Source: an uncultured Pelagibacteraceae bacterium (GTDB taxonomy: Bacteria > Pseudomonadota > Alphaproteobacteria > Pelagibacterales > Pelagibacteraceae). From it: a DNA stretch of 64,000 bases. This document shows positions 1 to 9,285 of this stretch, one piece after another. Under the pieces are notes generated by a model. That model had not been told where the DNA came from. It saw only the letters and a list, made by a program, of their open reading frames with translations, and made no database searches. The DNA lies in NCBI GenBank assembly GCA_902557215.1, contig CACDZM010000003.1, positions 62,001 to 126,000 on the forward strand. Direction: 5' to 3'. Position 1 is the stretch's first letter; every line of letters begins with the position of its first letter. The position numbers were made by a program, and so were the translations under genes.

Positions 1-52
1 AAAAAAATATAAAAGAGTGATTAAAATAAATTTTTTTAATTTTATTATTCAT
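1..52 (-). CDS. 5' end of a CDS truncated by the window edge, probably blh-type beta-carotene 15,15'-dioxygenase (MNNKIKKIYFNHSFIFF...)
   Basis: ATG on the minus strand at 52-50 overlaps the crtY stop (TGATG); open to the window edge. Identity inferred only from position after crtI-crtB-crtY. Confidence 0.45.
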   Translation of the reverse strand, partial: MNNKIKKIYFNHSFIFF

Positions 53-1119
53 CAGTAAAACAAAGCCTTTATAAAAGTTAATTTTGGCATTTTCAGAATT
101 ATATTTAAATCATCCCAAAAATTACTTTTATTTGATAAAAATTTTATAACAGTCTTTGGTGAGGCCTTAAACATATCAAAGAATATAATTGACATCTTTT
201 CTGGATGCTTATCTAGAACACGTAAAAAAATATCGTCTAAAAATTGATATTTTTTACTGATTTTAAAACGCTTAGAATTAGAAATATTCTCAATATTTTC
301 TCTAATATATTTACTGTGTTCTTGAATGTTTAAAAAAGTATAACCAGTACTTAATCTTGTCATTCCGCCAGCAGTTCCAATATTTATTTTATTTTTTTCT
401 TTTTTGTCTATCGGATAGAATAAGGGGATCGCACCCTCTTCTTTATAAGTAATTGTGTAATCTTTTATTTTCAGATGCTTATCAATATAATCTTTAATTT
501 GTTTATCATAATCCTTTTGAGAATTATCGTTCATTCTAGATAGCCAAGTTGTCTCAACTAAAGCTTTATTTTTGGAGTAAGGAAGTGTGTAAAAAAAATG
601 CACACTTTCTCTTTGTTCACAGTCAAAATCCATAAGATTAAAAATTTTCTCATCAAAAACATTTTTTTTTGTCTCAATTTCCAAACCACAAAAATGTTGC
701 CATAGGTTAAAATGTTTTTTTTGAATATTTGGAACACTATTAAAAATGAATGAATTTTTAGTATTTATTTCGTTTATGTTTTTTAAGAAAGAAATATTTT
801 TATTTTTTTTTAATTTGTTATTTATTTTTTTATAAAATAAACCACTATCTATACTTTGATAAGGGTAATTTTTGCATTCAAGATGATTTGTCTTACCTGG
901 TATATTGATTGAAAAATGTTCCCAACTTTGTTTAACACAATCATCAAAATTATGAGAAGCTACTTTCCAAAAAGACCACGTTTTATCTCTTTTATATTCT
1001 ACTCTTGGTTCAATAATAGCCAACGTTTTATCTATTAATTTTTCATGAACTTCTAACTCATAAGCAAGTGATAAACCAGCACAACCACCACCAACGATGA
1101 TATAGTCAAATTCTCTCAT
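52..1119 (-). CDS. crtY: Lycopene beta-cyclase
   Basis: N-terminal FAD motif DYIIVGGGCAGLSLAYEL, 'RDKTWSFW', 'GTAGGMTRLSTGYTF'; located beside crtB/crtI. Confidence 0.93.
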   Translation of the reverse strand: MREFDYIIVGGGCAGLSLAYELEVHEKLIDKTLAIIEPRVEYKRDKTWSFWKVASHNFDDCVKQSWEHFSINIPGKTNHLECKNYPYQSIDSGLFYKKINNKLKKNKNISFLKNINEINTKNSFIFNSVPNIQKKHFNLWQHFCGLEIETKKNVFDEKIFNLMDFDCEQRESVHFFYTLPYSKNKALVETTWLSRMNDNSQKDYDKQIKDYIDKHLKIKDYTITYKEEGAIPLFYPIDKKEKNKINIGTAGGMTRLSTGYTFLNIQEHSKYIRENIENISNSKRFKISKKYQFLDDIFLRVLDKHPEKMSIIFFDMFKASPKTVIKFLSNKSNFWDDLNIILKMPKLTFIKALFY

Positions 1120-1957
1120 TTATATTAATTTCTTCATTAATCAAAATATGATTATGTCTTACCTGATCATCTTTTTTATGTATTAAAGACAGTTGAATTA
1201 AGTCCAAAATTGAAAGAAAAGTTTCGAGACCTTTTTCCAAATTTGAAACATATATCTTTCCTGCATTTTGATAGTTTTCTAAGTTTTTTTTATCCAATAT
1301 CTTATGACCAATTTTTCTGTAAATTCTTCTTGCGACTAAAATAGAAAAACGAAAGCTGAAAGGTATATCCTTAATCGAATAAAATGAATTTTCATAAAAA
1401 GTATCGGCAAGATTGATAGTTGATGAAATTACTCCAAAATCCTTATCTATATAAAAACGATTATTTTTTGAGTCCTCGATTACATCTCTTGATATATTAG
1501 TAAGCTGCATCGCAATCCCAAGATCAATAGCTGATCTAAGCGAACTTTTTTTATTAACTTTTAAAATTTTTGCCATCATTAATCCAACTGTTCCAGCTAC
1601 TCTATATGAGTAAATTAACAAATCTTTTTTTGAGTCTAATTTAACTTCATCCTTGATATCTGATTTAATTCCGATTAATAAATCTTGAACAACTTTTAAA
1701 GATATATTGAACTCTTTTATAAGATCCCACATATTTTTGATAACTGGGTTATTCAATTTTTTTTTTTTAAAATCGTCCTCAAACTGACTGAATTTCTTTT
1801 CTTTATTTTCTAATTCTTCATGATCATCTGCAATGTTATCTGCTACTCTACAAAAATCGTATAAAGCTGAGCATTTTTTTAATGTTTCTTTCGGTAAAAA
1901 AAAACCAGCCCAACTAAATGATTTAGCATAAACAGACAAATAACTTTTGCTAGACAT
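1106..1957 (-). CDS. crtB: Phytoene synthase
   Basis: Squalene/phytoene synthase motifs 'YDFCRVADNIADD' and 'AMQLTNISRDVIEDSKNNRFYI'. Confidence 0.93.
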   Translation of the reverse strand: MSSKSYLSVYAKSFSWAGFFLPKETLKKCSALYDFCRVADNIADDHEELENKEKKFSQFEDDFKKKKLNNPVIKNMWDLIKEFNISLKVVQDLLIGIKSDIKDEVKLDSKKDLLIYSYRVAGTVGLMMAKILKVNKKSSLRSAIDLGIAMQLTNISRDVIEDSKNNRFYIDKDFGVISSTINLADTFYENSFYSIKDIPFSFRFSILVARRIYRKIGHKILDKKNLENYQNAGKIYVSNLEKGLETFLSILDLIQLSLIHKKDDQVRHNHILINEEININERI

Positions 1958-3417
1958 TATAAAATTCTATCTAAAACTTTTGCAGATGAAAGCACCCCCG
2001 GCACACCTGCTCCTGGATGAGTGCCTGCTCCTACAAAATAAAGCCCGTCGTATATCTCTGATTTATTATGAAATCTAAAATAAGCCGACTGGGAAAATTT
2101 TGGTTGTATTGAAAAACCTGAACCATATTTAGTATTCAAATCTTTCTCAAAATAATCTGGTGTTAAATAAAAATCTTCCACAATATTTTTTCTAAGATCT
2201 GGCATTAAATCTTTTTCCATTTTATCTATTACCAAATTTTTCATTTTTTCACCTTCAACAGACCAATTAATTTTTGATTGATTATTTGGTACTGGAACCA
2301 AAACGTAGAAACAATCATTTCCCTCAGGTGCCATAGACTTATCTGTTGCAGATGGTCTATGCAGATAATAACTGATGTCTTCATTTAATCTTTTATTATT
2401 GAAAATATCATTGAGATGTTCTTTATATTTGTTACCAAATTTAATCGTATGATGTTCTACATCTTCATATTTTTTTTTTGTACCAAAATAATAAACAAAT
2501 AATCCCATAGAGTATTCCATTCGTCTCTTTTTCCATTTAAAAAGAAATGAGTTATTAACATTTTCATTTAACATTTTTTCATAAACTGCAGGAGGGTCAG
2601 CGTTACAGATCACATTGTCAGATTTTATTATGGTTTTATTATCTAATTCAATACCAGTAATTTTTTTTTTGTTAGATATAATTCTTTTAACTTCGTGTCC
2701 TTTTATTATTTTGACTCCAACTTCGTCCATTAGTTTCTCAAATCCTTTAATGATATTTCCTGTTCCCCCCATAGAATAATGTATTCCCCATTTTTTTTCT
2801 AAGTATAAAATTAATCCATAGATTGATGTTGTTGTAAAAGGATTGCCACCAACTAGCAAAGGGTGCATACTTAACATTCTTCTTAATTTTTCATCTTTTA
2901 TATATGAGGAAACTAATGAGTAAACTGATTTATAACTTTTTAATTTTAATAGAGCTGGCAATTGTTGTATCATCACAAGTGATCTATCAAATGGGATGTC
3001 TGCAAGTTCTGTAAATCCTTTGTCAAAAATTTTTTTTGTGAAATTTACTAATTTTTCATAACCTAACACATCTTCCTGATTGATTTGTTCAATCTGTTTT
3101 TTCATATCTTCTTCATTACCAGAGTAATTAAATCGAGTTTTATCCTCAAAAATAAATTGATACCAAACCTTTAATGGCGAAAGTTTTATATAATCTCTGG
3201 GATTTTTTTTAAACAATTCAAATAATTCATTGATTAAATATGGTGCAGTAATTACAGTTGGACCACCATCATATATAAATCCATTTTTTTTAAATACTCT
3301 TGCTCTTCCCCCAAGATCAGGGTGTTTTTCAATTAAGGTTACGTTGTTGCCCTTTGCTTTAATGCGTAGAGCAGCAGCAATACCCCCAAAACCAGAACCT
3401 ATCACAATAGAATTCAT
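1957..3417 (-). CDS. crtI: Phytoene desaturase
   Basis: 'VIGSGFGGIAAALRIKAKGNNVTLIEKHPDLGGRARVF' and C-terminal 'GLYFVGAGTHPGAGVPGVLSSAK'. Confidence 0.95.
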   Translation of the reverse strand: MNSIVIGSGFGGIAAALRIKAKGNNVTLIEKHPDLGGRARVFKKNGFIYDGGPTVITAPYLINELFELFKKNPRDYIKLSPLKVWYQFIFEDKTRFNYSGNEEDMKKQIEQINQEDVLGYEKLVNFTKKIFDKGFTELADIPFDRSLVMIQQLPALLKLKSYKSVYSLVSSYIKDEKLRRMLSMHPLLVGGNPFTTTSIYGLILYLEKKWGIHYSMGGTGNIIKGFEKLMDEVGVKIIKGHEVKRIISNKKKITGIELDNKTIIKSDNVICNADPPAVYEKMLNENVNNSFLFKWKKRRMEYSMGLFVYYFGTKKKYEDVEHHTIKFGNKYKEHLNDIFNNKRLNEDISYYLHRPSATDKSMAPEGNDCFYVLVPVPNNQSKINWSVEGEKMKNLVIDKMEKDLMPDLRKNIVEDFYLTPDYFEKDLNTKYGSGFSIQPKFSQSAYFRFHNKSEIYDGLYFVGAGTHPGAGVPGVLSSAKVLDRIL

Positions 3418-3457
3418 TTCAATAATTTATATTTTTTTTTAAAAAAATGTAAGAAGA

Positions 3458-3955
3458 TTATAAATTAATTTTTTTTAACTCTGCTTTAGTTTCATCTAAA
3501 TTTTTTTCAAATAGATTATCTAATTTCGATTTATCTACAGAGGTAGCAATTATTTTTTTTACAGAGTCCACAGCAATTTTTACAGATGCATTCTTAATTT
3601 CCTTTATAGCTAAGTTTTTCATTTGAGTAATTTTTATTTGAGTTGAATTTTTCTTAATTTCTGATGATTTATGGAATTTATCATTTAATTCTATTATCAA
3701 TCTATCACTATCTTTCTTTGCCTGATCTAAAATTTCTTTGCTTGCAGACTGTGCAGTATTAAGTTTTTTTTGAGCACTATCCAATAGTGTTTTAGCTTCA
3801 GATCTCAATTTTTCACTTTCATCAATCTCATTTTTGATATCTAAAATAAGCTTGTCAAGCATCTCGTTTATTTTTTGGGGCACTTTTAAGTACACTAAAC
3901 CTCCAAAAAATATTACAAATGAAACTGCTACCCAAAATGTTGCATCAAGAGCCAT
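3458..3955 (-). CDS. atpF: ATP synthase F0 subunit b
   Basis: N-terminal TM helix MALDATFWVAVSFVIFFGGLVYLKVP followed by a charged helix; start moved to internal Met26 of the track ORF. Confidence 0.88.
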   Translation of the reverse strand: MALDATFWVAVSFVIFFGGLVYLKVPQKINEMLDKLILDIKNEIDESEKLRSEAKTLLDSAQKKLNTAQSASKEILDQAKKDSDRLIIELNDKFHKSSEIKKNSTQIKITQMKNLAIKEIKNASVKIAVDSVKKIIATSVDKSKLDNLFEKNLDETKAELKKINL

Positions 3956-4550
3956 AGTATTTGTCCTTGTTTTTTTTTGAAAGATCATCAACGATTGCAG
4001 ATATACTGCTATTATTAATTTCCGTTCCAATCAATTTTTTTATAAGATCTGAAGATGTTTCTATTGCAATTTTGTTTATTTTTTCAGCGGCGACATTCTT
4101 TAATGTTTCTATTTCTTTTTCAGCACTACTAATTTCTTCATCTATTTGTTTGTCCAAAATTTCTTTTTTAGCATTAATATCTTTAATTACTTTTTCTCTA
4201 GCATTTTTAAAAAAATTTTTTGCTTCTATTTTACTTTTTAGGATTATTTCTTCATACTCTCTTAATTTAGCCTCGCTACTCTCTCTTTGTTTTTCAGCAG
4301 CCTCAATGTTTTCTTGTATTTGAGATTTTCTGAGCTCAAGATTCGAACTTATTTTAGGTAAAATAAATTTTGATAAAACAACATATAAAATCCCAAAAGT
4401 AATTGTAAGCCAAAATATTTGTGAAATCCAAAATTCTGGATCAAGTTGAGGCATGCCCCCACTTTCAGCTGAAAAAACTTCTTTTAAAAAAAAGAAATTA
4501 AAAAATATTGACTGAAAAAATATTTTTTTAATCATTAATTTAAAATGCAA
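3945..4550 (-). CDS. ATP synthase F0 subunit b' (second b subunit)
   Basis: 'GGMPQLDPEFWISQIFWLTITFGILYVVLSKFILPKI'; b/b' pair between atpE and atpF, as usual in alphaproteobacteria. Start may be Met6 (4535). Confidence 0.88.
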   Translation of the reverse strand: MHFKLMIKKIFFQSIFFNFFFLKEVFSAESGGMPQLDPEFWISQIFWLTITFGILYVVLSKFILPKISSNLELRKSQIQENIEAAEKQRESSEAKLREYEEIILKSKIEAKNFFKNAREKVIKDINAKKEILDKQIDEEISSAEKEIETLKNVAAEKINKIAIETSSDLIKKLIGTEINNSSISAIVDDLSKKNKDKYYGS

Positions 4551-4767
4551 ATAGAATGATTAACGCAACCACCAATCCAAATAATCCAGTAGCTTCTGCA
4601 AGTGCAAAACCTAAAAGCAAATTAGGGAACTGTTTTTGTGCAGCAGATGGATTTCTCATCGCCCCTGATAAATAGTTACCAAAAATTATTCCTATACCAA
4701 CACCAGCTCCAGCTAATGCAATTGCTGCTAAGCCTGCTCCTATCATTTTTGCTGCTTCTAATTCCAT
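4540..4767 (-). CDS. atpE: ATP synthase F0 subunit c
   Basis: 75 aa two-helix hairpin; 'GAGVGIGIIFGNYLSGAMRNPSAAQKQFPNLLLGFALAEATGLFGLVVALI'. The Na+-type Gln ligand is absent, so a H+ type is inferred. Confidence 0.96.
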   Translation of the reverse strand: MELEAAKMIGAGLAAIALAGAGVGIGIIFGNYLSGAMRNPSAAQKQFPNLLLGFALAEATGLFGLVVALIILFAF

Positions 4768-4785
4768 TATATCCTCCTATGTTAA

Positions 4786-5520
4786 TTAATGGTGTAAATT
4801 TAATGCATCATTTAAATAAATGCATGTTAAAATTGCAAAAACATATGCCTGAAGAAAAGCAACTAATATCTCCAAACCAGTCAATGCAACCGAAAAACTC
4901 AGTGGAAGCCATCCACCGACAATTCCGAGACTAACTACAAAGCCTCCGAAAACTTTCATCATAGTATGACCTGCCATCATATTAGCAAATAGTCTTACCG
5001 ATAAACTAATGGGTCTACTTAAATAAGAAATAATTTCAATAACGACTATTAGCGGGAGTAATACAATTGGTACTCCACTTGGCACAAAAAGTTTTAAGTA
5101 TCCGAAACCATGTCTAATAAAGCCAATAATTGTAACTCCGATAAAAATGAATGCTGCAAGCATAAAAGTTACAATAATATGGCTAGTAACTGTAAATGTA
5201 TAAGGGATCATTCCAAACATGTTGCAAAAGAGTACAAACATAAATAGTGAAAAAATGAAGGCGAAGTATGGTTTAGCCTTTGAGCCAGCGGTATCGCTAA
5301 TCATTTTCGAAACAAAAGAATAACTAAGTTCAGTTAAAAGTTGAATCTTGCTGGGTATCATGGATCTTTTTTTAGAACCCCAATTAAAAATTAAAAGAAT
5401 TGCTATTGAACTAATAATCATGAACAAACTTGCATTTGTAAAAGAGATATCTAAAGTACCTATTTTAATTTCAGGACCAATTCTGTACACTTCGAATTGG
5501 TTCATTGGGTTTGCTGCCAT
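4786..5520 (-). CDS. atpB: ATP synthase F0 subunit a
   Basis: 'SLSVRLFANMMAGHTMMKVFGGF' and 'LEILVAFLQAYVFAILTCIYLNDAL'. Confidence 0.95.
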   Translation of the reverse strand: MAANPMNQFEVYRIGPEIKIGTLDISFTNASLFMIISSIAILLIFNWGSKKRSMIPSKIQLLTELSYSFVSKMISDTAGSKAKPYFAFIFSLFMFVLFCNMFGMIPYTFTVTSHIIVTFMLAAFIFIGVTIIGFIRHGFGYLKLFVPSGVPIVLLPLIVVIEIISYLSRPISLSVRLFANMMAGHTMMKVFGGFVVSLGIVGGWLPLSFSVALTGLEILVAFLQAYVFAILTCIYLNDALNLHH

Positions 5521-5530
5521 AAATTTATTT

Positions 5531-5806
5531 CTACTTTTGCATATTTTTTGCAGATTTGATTACATTAGCTATTCCAGCTATTACCCCTACAAAAAAAAAT
5601 ATTAAAATTAACCATGGTTTAGTACCAAAGGTCTTGTCTAAAATAAACCCAATAATTGTCCCGACTGCCACCGCTGACACTAGTTCTGTACTAAGCTTAA
5701 AAGCATTACCAATTGGGGATGAATTATCATTTTTCTTACTTAAGTTTCTTTTATCAACCTTCTTTTTTGCAATCTCTAAGCGAGTTTTAAAAGGATCCTT
5801 GGACAT
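5531..5806 (-). CDS. atpI: ATP synthase protein I (AtpI/F0F1-associated)
   Basis: 91 aa, two TM helices 'GTIIGFILDKTFGTKPWLILIFFFVGVIAGI', first gene of the F0 operon. Confidence 0.82.
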   Translation of the reverse strand: MSKDPFKTRLEIAKKKVDKRNLSKKNDNSSPIGNAFKLSTELVSAVAVGTIIGFILDKTFGTKPWLILIFFFVGVIAGIANVIKSAKNMQK

Positions 5807-5819
5807 CTAGATTATTTGA

Positions 5820-8216
5820 TTAAGCAACCATACTCTCTGCTTTTTGTAAATCAACAGCAACTAACTGACTTATGCCTTTTTCAGGCATTGTAACACCATA
5901 AAGCCTGTTCATTTTAGACATTGTTAAAGCATGATGGGTTACAATTATAAATTTTGTACTAGTAATACTTATCAACTCCTCTAATAAATTGCAGAATCTC
6001 GTAACATTAGCGTCATCTAATGGTGCATCAACTTCGTCAAGCACGCAGATTGGTGATGGATTTGTTAAAAAAACTGCAAAAATTAAAGATAGAGCAGTTA
6101 AAGCCTGCTCTCCACCTGATAACAAGGTTATCGATTGTAGTCTTTTTCCAGGCGGACTTACCAACATCTCAAGTCCAGCTTCAAGAGGGTCGTCAGAGTC
6201 AACAAGTTCCAATTTTGCATTTCCACCATTAAATAGTTTTGTATATACATCATTAAATTTACGATTTATCTTTTCAAAAGCATCTAATAGTCTTTCTCTT
6301 CCTTTTTGATTAAGTTCTTGGATACTTTCTTTTAACTTTGAAATAGCAGTAACTAAATCTGATCTGTCCTCTTCCATTTTTTTTATTTCAGTTTCATATT
6401 TACTAGTTTCTTCATCAGCTTTTAAATTAACGGATCCAAACTTTTCTCTCTCTTGCTTTTTTTTATCTAACAAATCTTCTTGAATAACTGCATTTGGTAG
6501 TTCTTCAACTCCGAATAAATTTGAGTTTTCTAAAATATTTTCTTCTGTTAAATTAAGCTCTGAATTTACTCTATCTATCAAATCATCTTTTCTTTTTTTT
6601 AAACCATCTATCGTTGCGCTTGAACTTGCTTTACGTTCTCTAATCTGGATAGATTGTTCTTGAATTTCATCCAATTGATTTCTGAGTGCATCTATCTTTT
6701 CATTGGTATTATTTATAATTATCTCATTTTCACTTTTTTCTTTTTCAGAAATTCTTAAACCTTCAGAGATTTGACCTTTTTTTTCAGCTTGCAATTTTGG
6801 TTGGCTATCTAATTGGTCCAATTGATTATTTAACTTATCTTTTCGACCAGTTAATTCATTTACCATTTTTTCAGAATTAGATAAAAGATTTTTCCAACTT
6901 TCAATCTCCTTTTCAATGATACTTATTCTTTCGTTTCTTTTTACAGATTCTTTTTTGATGTTTTGATTTTTACTGAAACTATCCGCATATTCATCAATTA
7001 AAAATTTGGAATTTTCAAGTGCATTAATTGCATTTTTATTCTCATTTGAGTTAATTAATTTTTTAATTTTTTCAATTTCTTGATACAAACTGTTTTTACT
7101 ATTATTTAAATCCTCATTAGATTTTTTTTCAGTTTCATAGTATTTAGAATCAATTTCAATGAGTTCATTTTTTTCTTCCTTTAATCTTTTTTCGTTTGAA
7201 TTTGCATCGATAATAATTCCTTTTTCTCGATTAATATCGTCATCTAAAGTTTGTAGTAGTTTTTTTATGTTTTCAATTTCATTTTGAATTCTTGTATTTT
7301 CTTTATCTAGACCTTGAAGTTCTAAATTGAGTCTTTGAATTCTAGACAGACTTTCAATATTTTTTTCTCGTAAGGGTGTCACCTTATCTAATTCAAGTTT
7401 AATTGAATTTTCAATTTTAGAAATTTTATCATTAAAACCACTTACCTCGTCCTCTGCCTCTGAATTAATTTCTGTTTCAACATGAATTTCTTTATCGATT
7501 TCTATTAATTTTAAATAATATAAGCCAGCCTCTATTTTCTTTATTTCATCGGAAATACTTTTATATTTGGTTGCTTCCTCAGCCTGCTTTTTTAGATTTG
7601 CAAGCTGTCTCTCTTGTTGTCTTCTTAATTCATCTGCCCTTTTCAAATTATTTTCTGCCGCATTTAATCTCAACTCAGCCTCATGCCGTCGAACATGTAA
7701 GCCCGATATTCCTGCAGCCTCTTCTAGGATTGCTCTTCTATCAGTTGGTTTAGCAGTCACAAGAGCACCTATACGACCTTGGCTGATCATTGATGGTGAA
7801 TGAGCACCAGTTGATAAGTCAGCAAAAAACATTTGCGTATCTCTTGCCCTTACCTCTTTATCGTTGATATAAAATTTTGAGCCTTTATCCTTTTCAATTT
7901 TTCTTTTAATATTTATTTCTTCAAGCTCTTTATATTGAACAGGTCCTTCACCAGAAAGTTTTGAAACGGTGATTGAAACCTCTGCAATATTTTTAGACGG
8001 TTTGTTTGAAGTACCAGAAAATATAACATCTTCCATTCCGGAGCCACGCATACTTTTTGCGGATGTCTCTCCCATTGCCCACCTTATGGACTCAACGATA
8101 TTTGATTTTCCACAACCATTTGGCCCAACTATTCCAGTCAAACCGTCATCAATTATAAAATTCGTTTTATCTGCAAATGATTTAAATCCATTTAGTTGGA
8201 TTTTTTTAAAGTCCAT
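5820..8216 (-). CDS. smc: SMC-family chromosome segregation ATPase, short form
   Basis: Walker A 'GIVGPNGCGKSNIVESIRWAMGE', signature 'LLSGGEQALTALSLIFAVF', Walker B 'PICVLDEVDAPLDDANV'; 798 aa with only coiled-coil-like sequence between the heads. Confidence 0.92.
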   Translation of the reverse strand: MDFKKIQLNGFKSFADKTNFIIDDGLTGIVGPNGCGKSNIVESIRWAMGETSAKSMRGSGMEDVIFSGTSNKPSKNIAEVSITVSKLSGEGPVQYKELEEINIKRKIEKDKGSKFYINDKEVRARDTQMFFADLSTGAHSPSMISQGRIGALVTAKPTDRRAILEEAAGISGLHVRRHEAELRLNAAENNLKRADELRRQQERQLANLKKQAEEATKYKSISDEIKKIEAGLYYLKLIEIDKEIHVETEINSEAEDEVSGFNDKISKIENSIKLELDKVTPLREKNIESLSRIQRLNLELQGLDKENTRIQNEIENIKKLLQTLDDDINREKGIIIDANSNEKRLKEEKNELIEIDSKYYETEKKSNEDLNNSKNSLYQEIEKIKKLINSNENKNAINALENSKFLIDEYADSFSKNQNIKKESVKRNERISIIEKEIESWKNLLSNSEKMVNELTGRKDKLNNQLDQLDSQPKLQAEKKGQISEGLRISEKEKSENEIIINNTNEKIDALRNQLDEIQEQSIQIRERKASSSATIDGLKKRKDDLIDRVNSELNLTEENILENSNLFGVEELPNAVIQEDLLDKKKQEREKFGSVNLKADEETSKYETEIKKMEEDRSDLVTAISKLKESIQELNQKGRERLLDAFEKINRKFNDVYTKLFNGGNAKLELVDSDDPLEAGLEMLVSPPGKRLQSITLLSGGEQALTALSLIFAVFLTNPSPICVLDEVDAPLDDANVTRFCNLLEELISITSTKFIIVTHHALTMSKMNRLYGVTMPEKGISQLVAVDLQKAESMVA

Positions 8217-8224
8217 AGAACAAC

Positions 8225-8800
8225 TTATATCAGTTTTTCTAATGTTTTTTTTAAATTTTTATAATTAAGAGATTTATCAAACTTTTTGTTATTGATTATT
8301 ATCGTAGGAGTAGAATTGACTTTAAAATCTTTAGCTCCTTCGATTCGATCATTTAAAACGAAATCTTCAATTTTTTTATCATTAGTGCATTTTTTGAAGT
8401 CAACCTTGTAACCTTTCTTATCAATGAATTTTTTAAGATTATCGTTTAATTCATCAACAGTTTTTCCCTTATTCCAGTTTTTTTGATTAGCATATAAACT
8501 CTCTAAAATTTCTAAACTTTGTTGAGGGTTGCATTGAACAATTTTTGATGCATTAAAAGCTGCCGCATCTAAAGGAAAGTGTCTAAATTCAATTTTTACT
8601 AAACCTGGATCAATAAAGTCCTTTTTAAGTTGAGGATAAATATTTTTATGAAAATCAGCACAATGGCTACAAGTCAAGGACTCGTATGCAATAATTGTAA
8701 TCTTAGCATTTTCTTTTCCTGATGTAATTCTTATGGCCTCAGCACTTGAACTGCTAAACAACCCAAAAAATGCAATAAAAATAAATAAAAGTTTTTTCAT
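8225..8800 (-). CDS. DsbA-family thioredoxin-fold protein (secreted)
   Basis: Signal peptide plus 'AYESLTCSHCADFHKNIYPQLK' (CxxC) and 'STPTIIINNKKF'. Confidence 0.88.
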   Translation of the reverse strand: MKKLLFIFIAFFGLFSSSSAEAIRITSGKENAKITIIAYESLTCSHCADFHKNIYPQLKKDFIDPGLVKIEFRHFPLDAAAFNASKIVQCNPQQSLEILESLYANQKNWNKGKTVDELNDNLKKFIDKKGYKVDFKKCTNDKKIEDFVLNDRIEGAKDFKVNSTPTIIINNKKFDKSLNYKNLKKTLEKLI

Positions 8801-9285
8801 TTTTCTCTGAATATTTTAGTTAATTCTATTAAAGATTTTTTAATTTTATCATTTTTAATATTTTTAATTTTTACATTAAATTTATCTTTTGTCACACTTG
8901 GATTTAATTTCTGTTCAATATCAACAATTCTTTCCTCACAATCAAAGCTGGTAAATTTAATTTTTTTTACAACTGTCTTTTCAAAAAAGTTGTTAATTCT
9001 ATCTATAATTTCTTTTTTGGAATATTCTAAATCTACCTCTTTACCTCTTTGAACCATTATTAATAAAGTACTAACTCCAAATTTATTTGAATTCTTAAAT
9101 GATTTTGGATAACAAAATTTAAAAAGATTTTCTCCAGCTATAATCTTCCAGTTATTGAGTATTTCTGAATAGATTTGGCCTCTGTTATTTATTACTTTTT
9201 TGATATTTTTTGGCAAAGTGTCTTTTAAGGATCTTAAACCTTGAATGGTATTGAATCTCTGCTTAGTATTATTTTTATATTGCAT
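8797..9285 (-). CDS. DUF721 / DciA-like protein
   Basis: 'GQIYSEILNNWKIIAGENLFKFCYPKSF' pattern of DUF721; sits between dsbA-like and mutY. Confidence 0.72.
   Translation of the reverse strand: MQYKNNTKQRFNTIQGLRSLKDTLPKNIKKVINNRGQIYSEILNNWKIIAGENLFKFCYPKSFKNSNKFGVSTLLIMVQRGKEVDLEYSKKEIIDRINNFFEKTVVKKIKFTSFDCEERIVDIEQKLNPSVTKDKFNVKIKNIKNDKIKKSLIELTKIFREK

Noticed and set aside
3961-4323. 120-aa plus-strand ORF opposite the F0 b' gene
   Set aside because: Shadow ORF antisense to a well-supported ATP synthase subunit.
4638-4934. 98-aa plus-strand ORF over atpE/atpB
   Set aside because: Antisense shadow of strongly conserved genes; low-complexity Leu-rich translation.
5989-8268. Several plus-strand ORFs (5989-6309, 6020-6232, 7567-7803, 7571-7753, 7969-8268) within smc
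   Set aside because: Antisense shadows of the smc coding sequence; no family resemblance.
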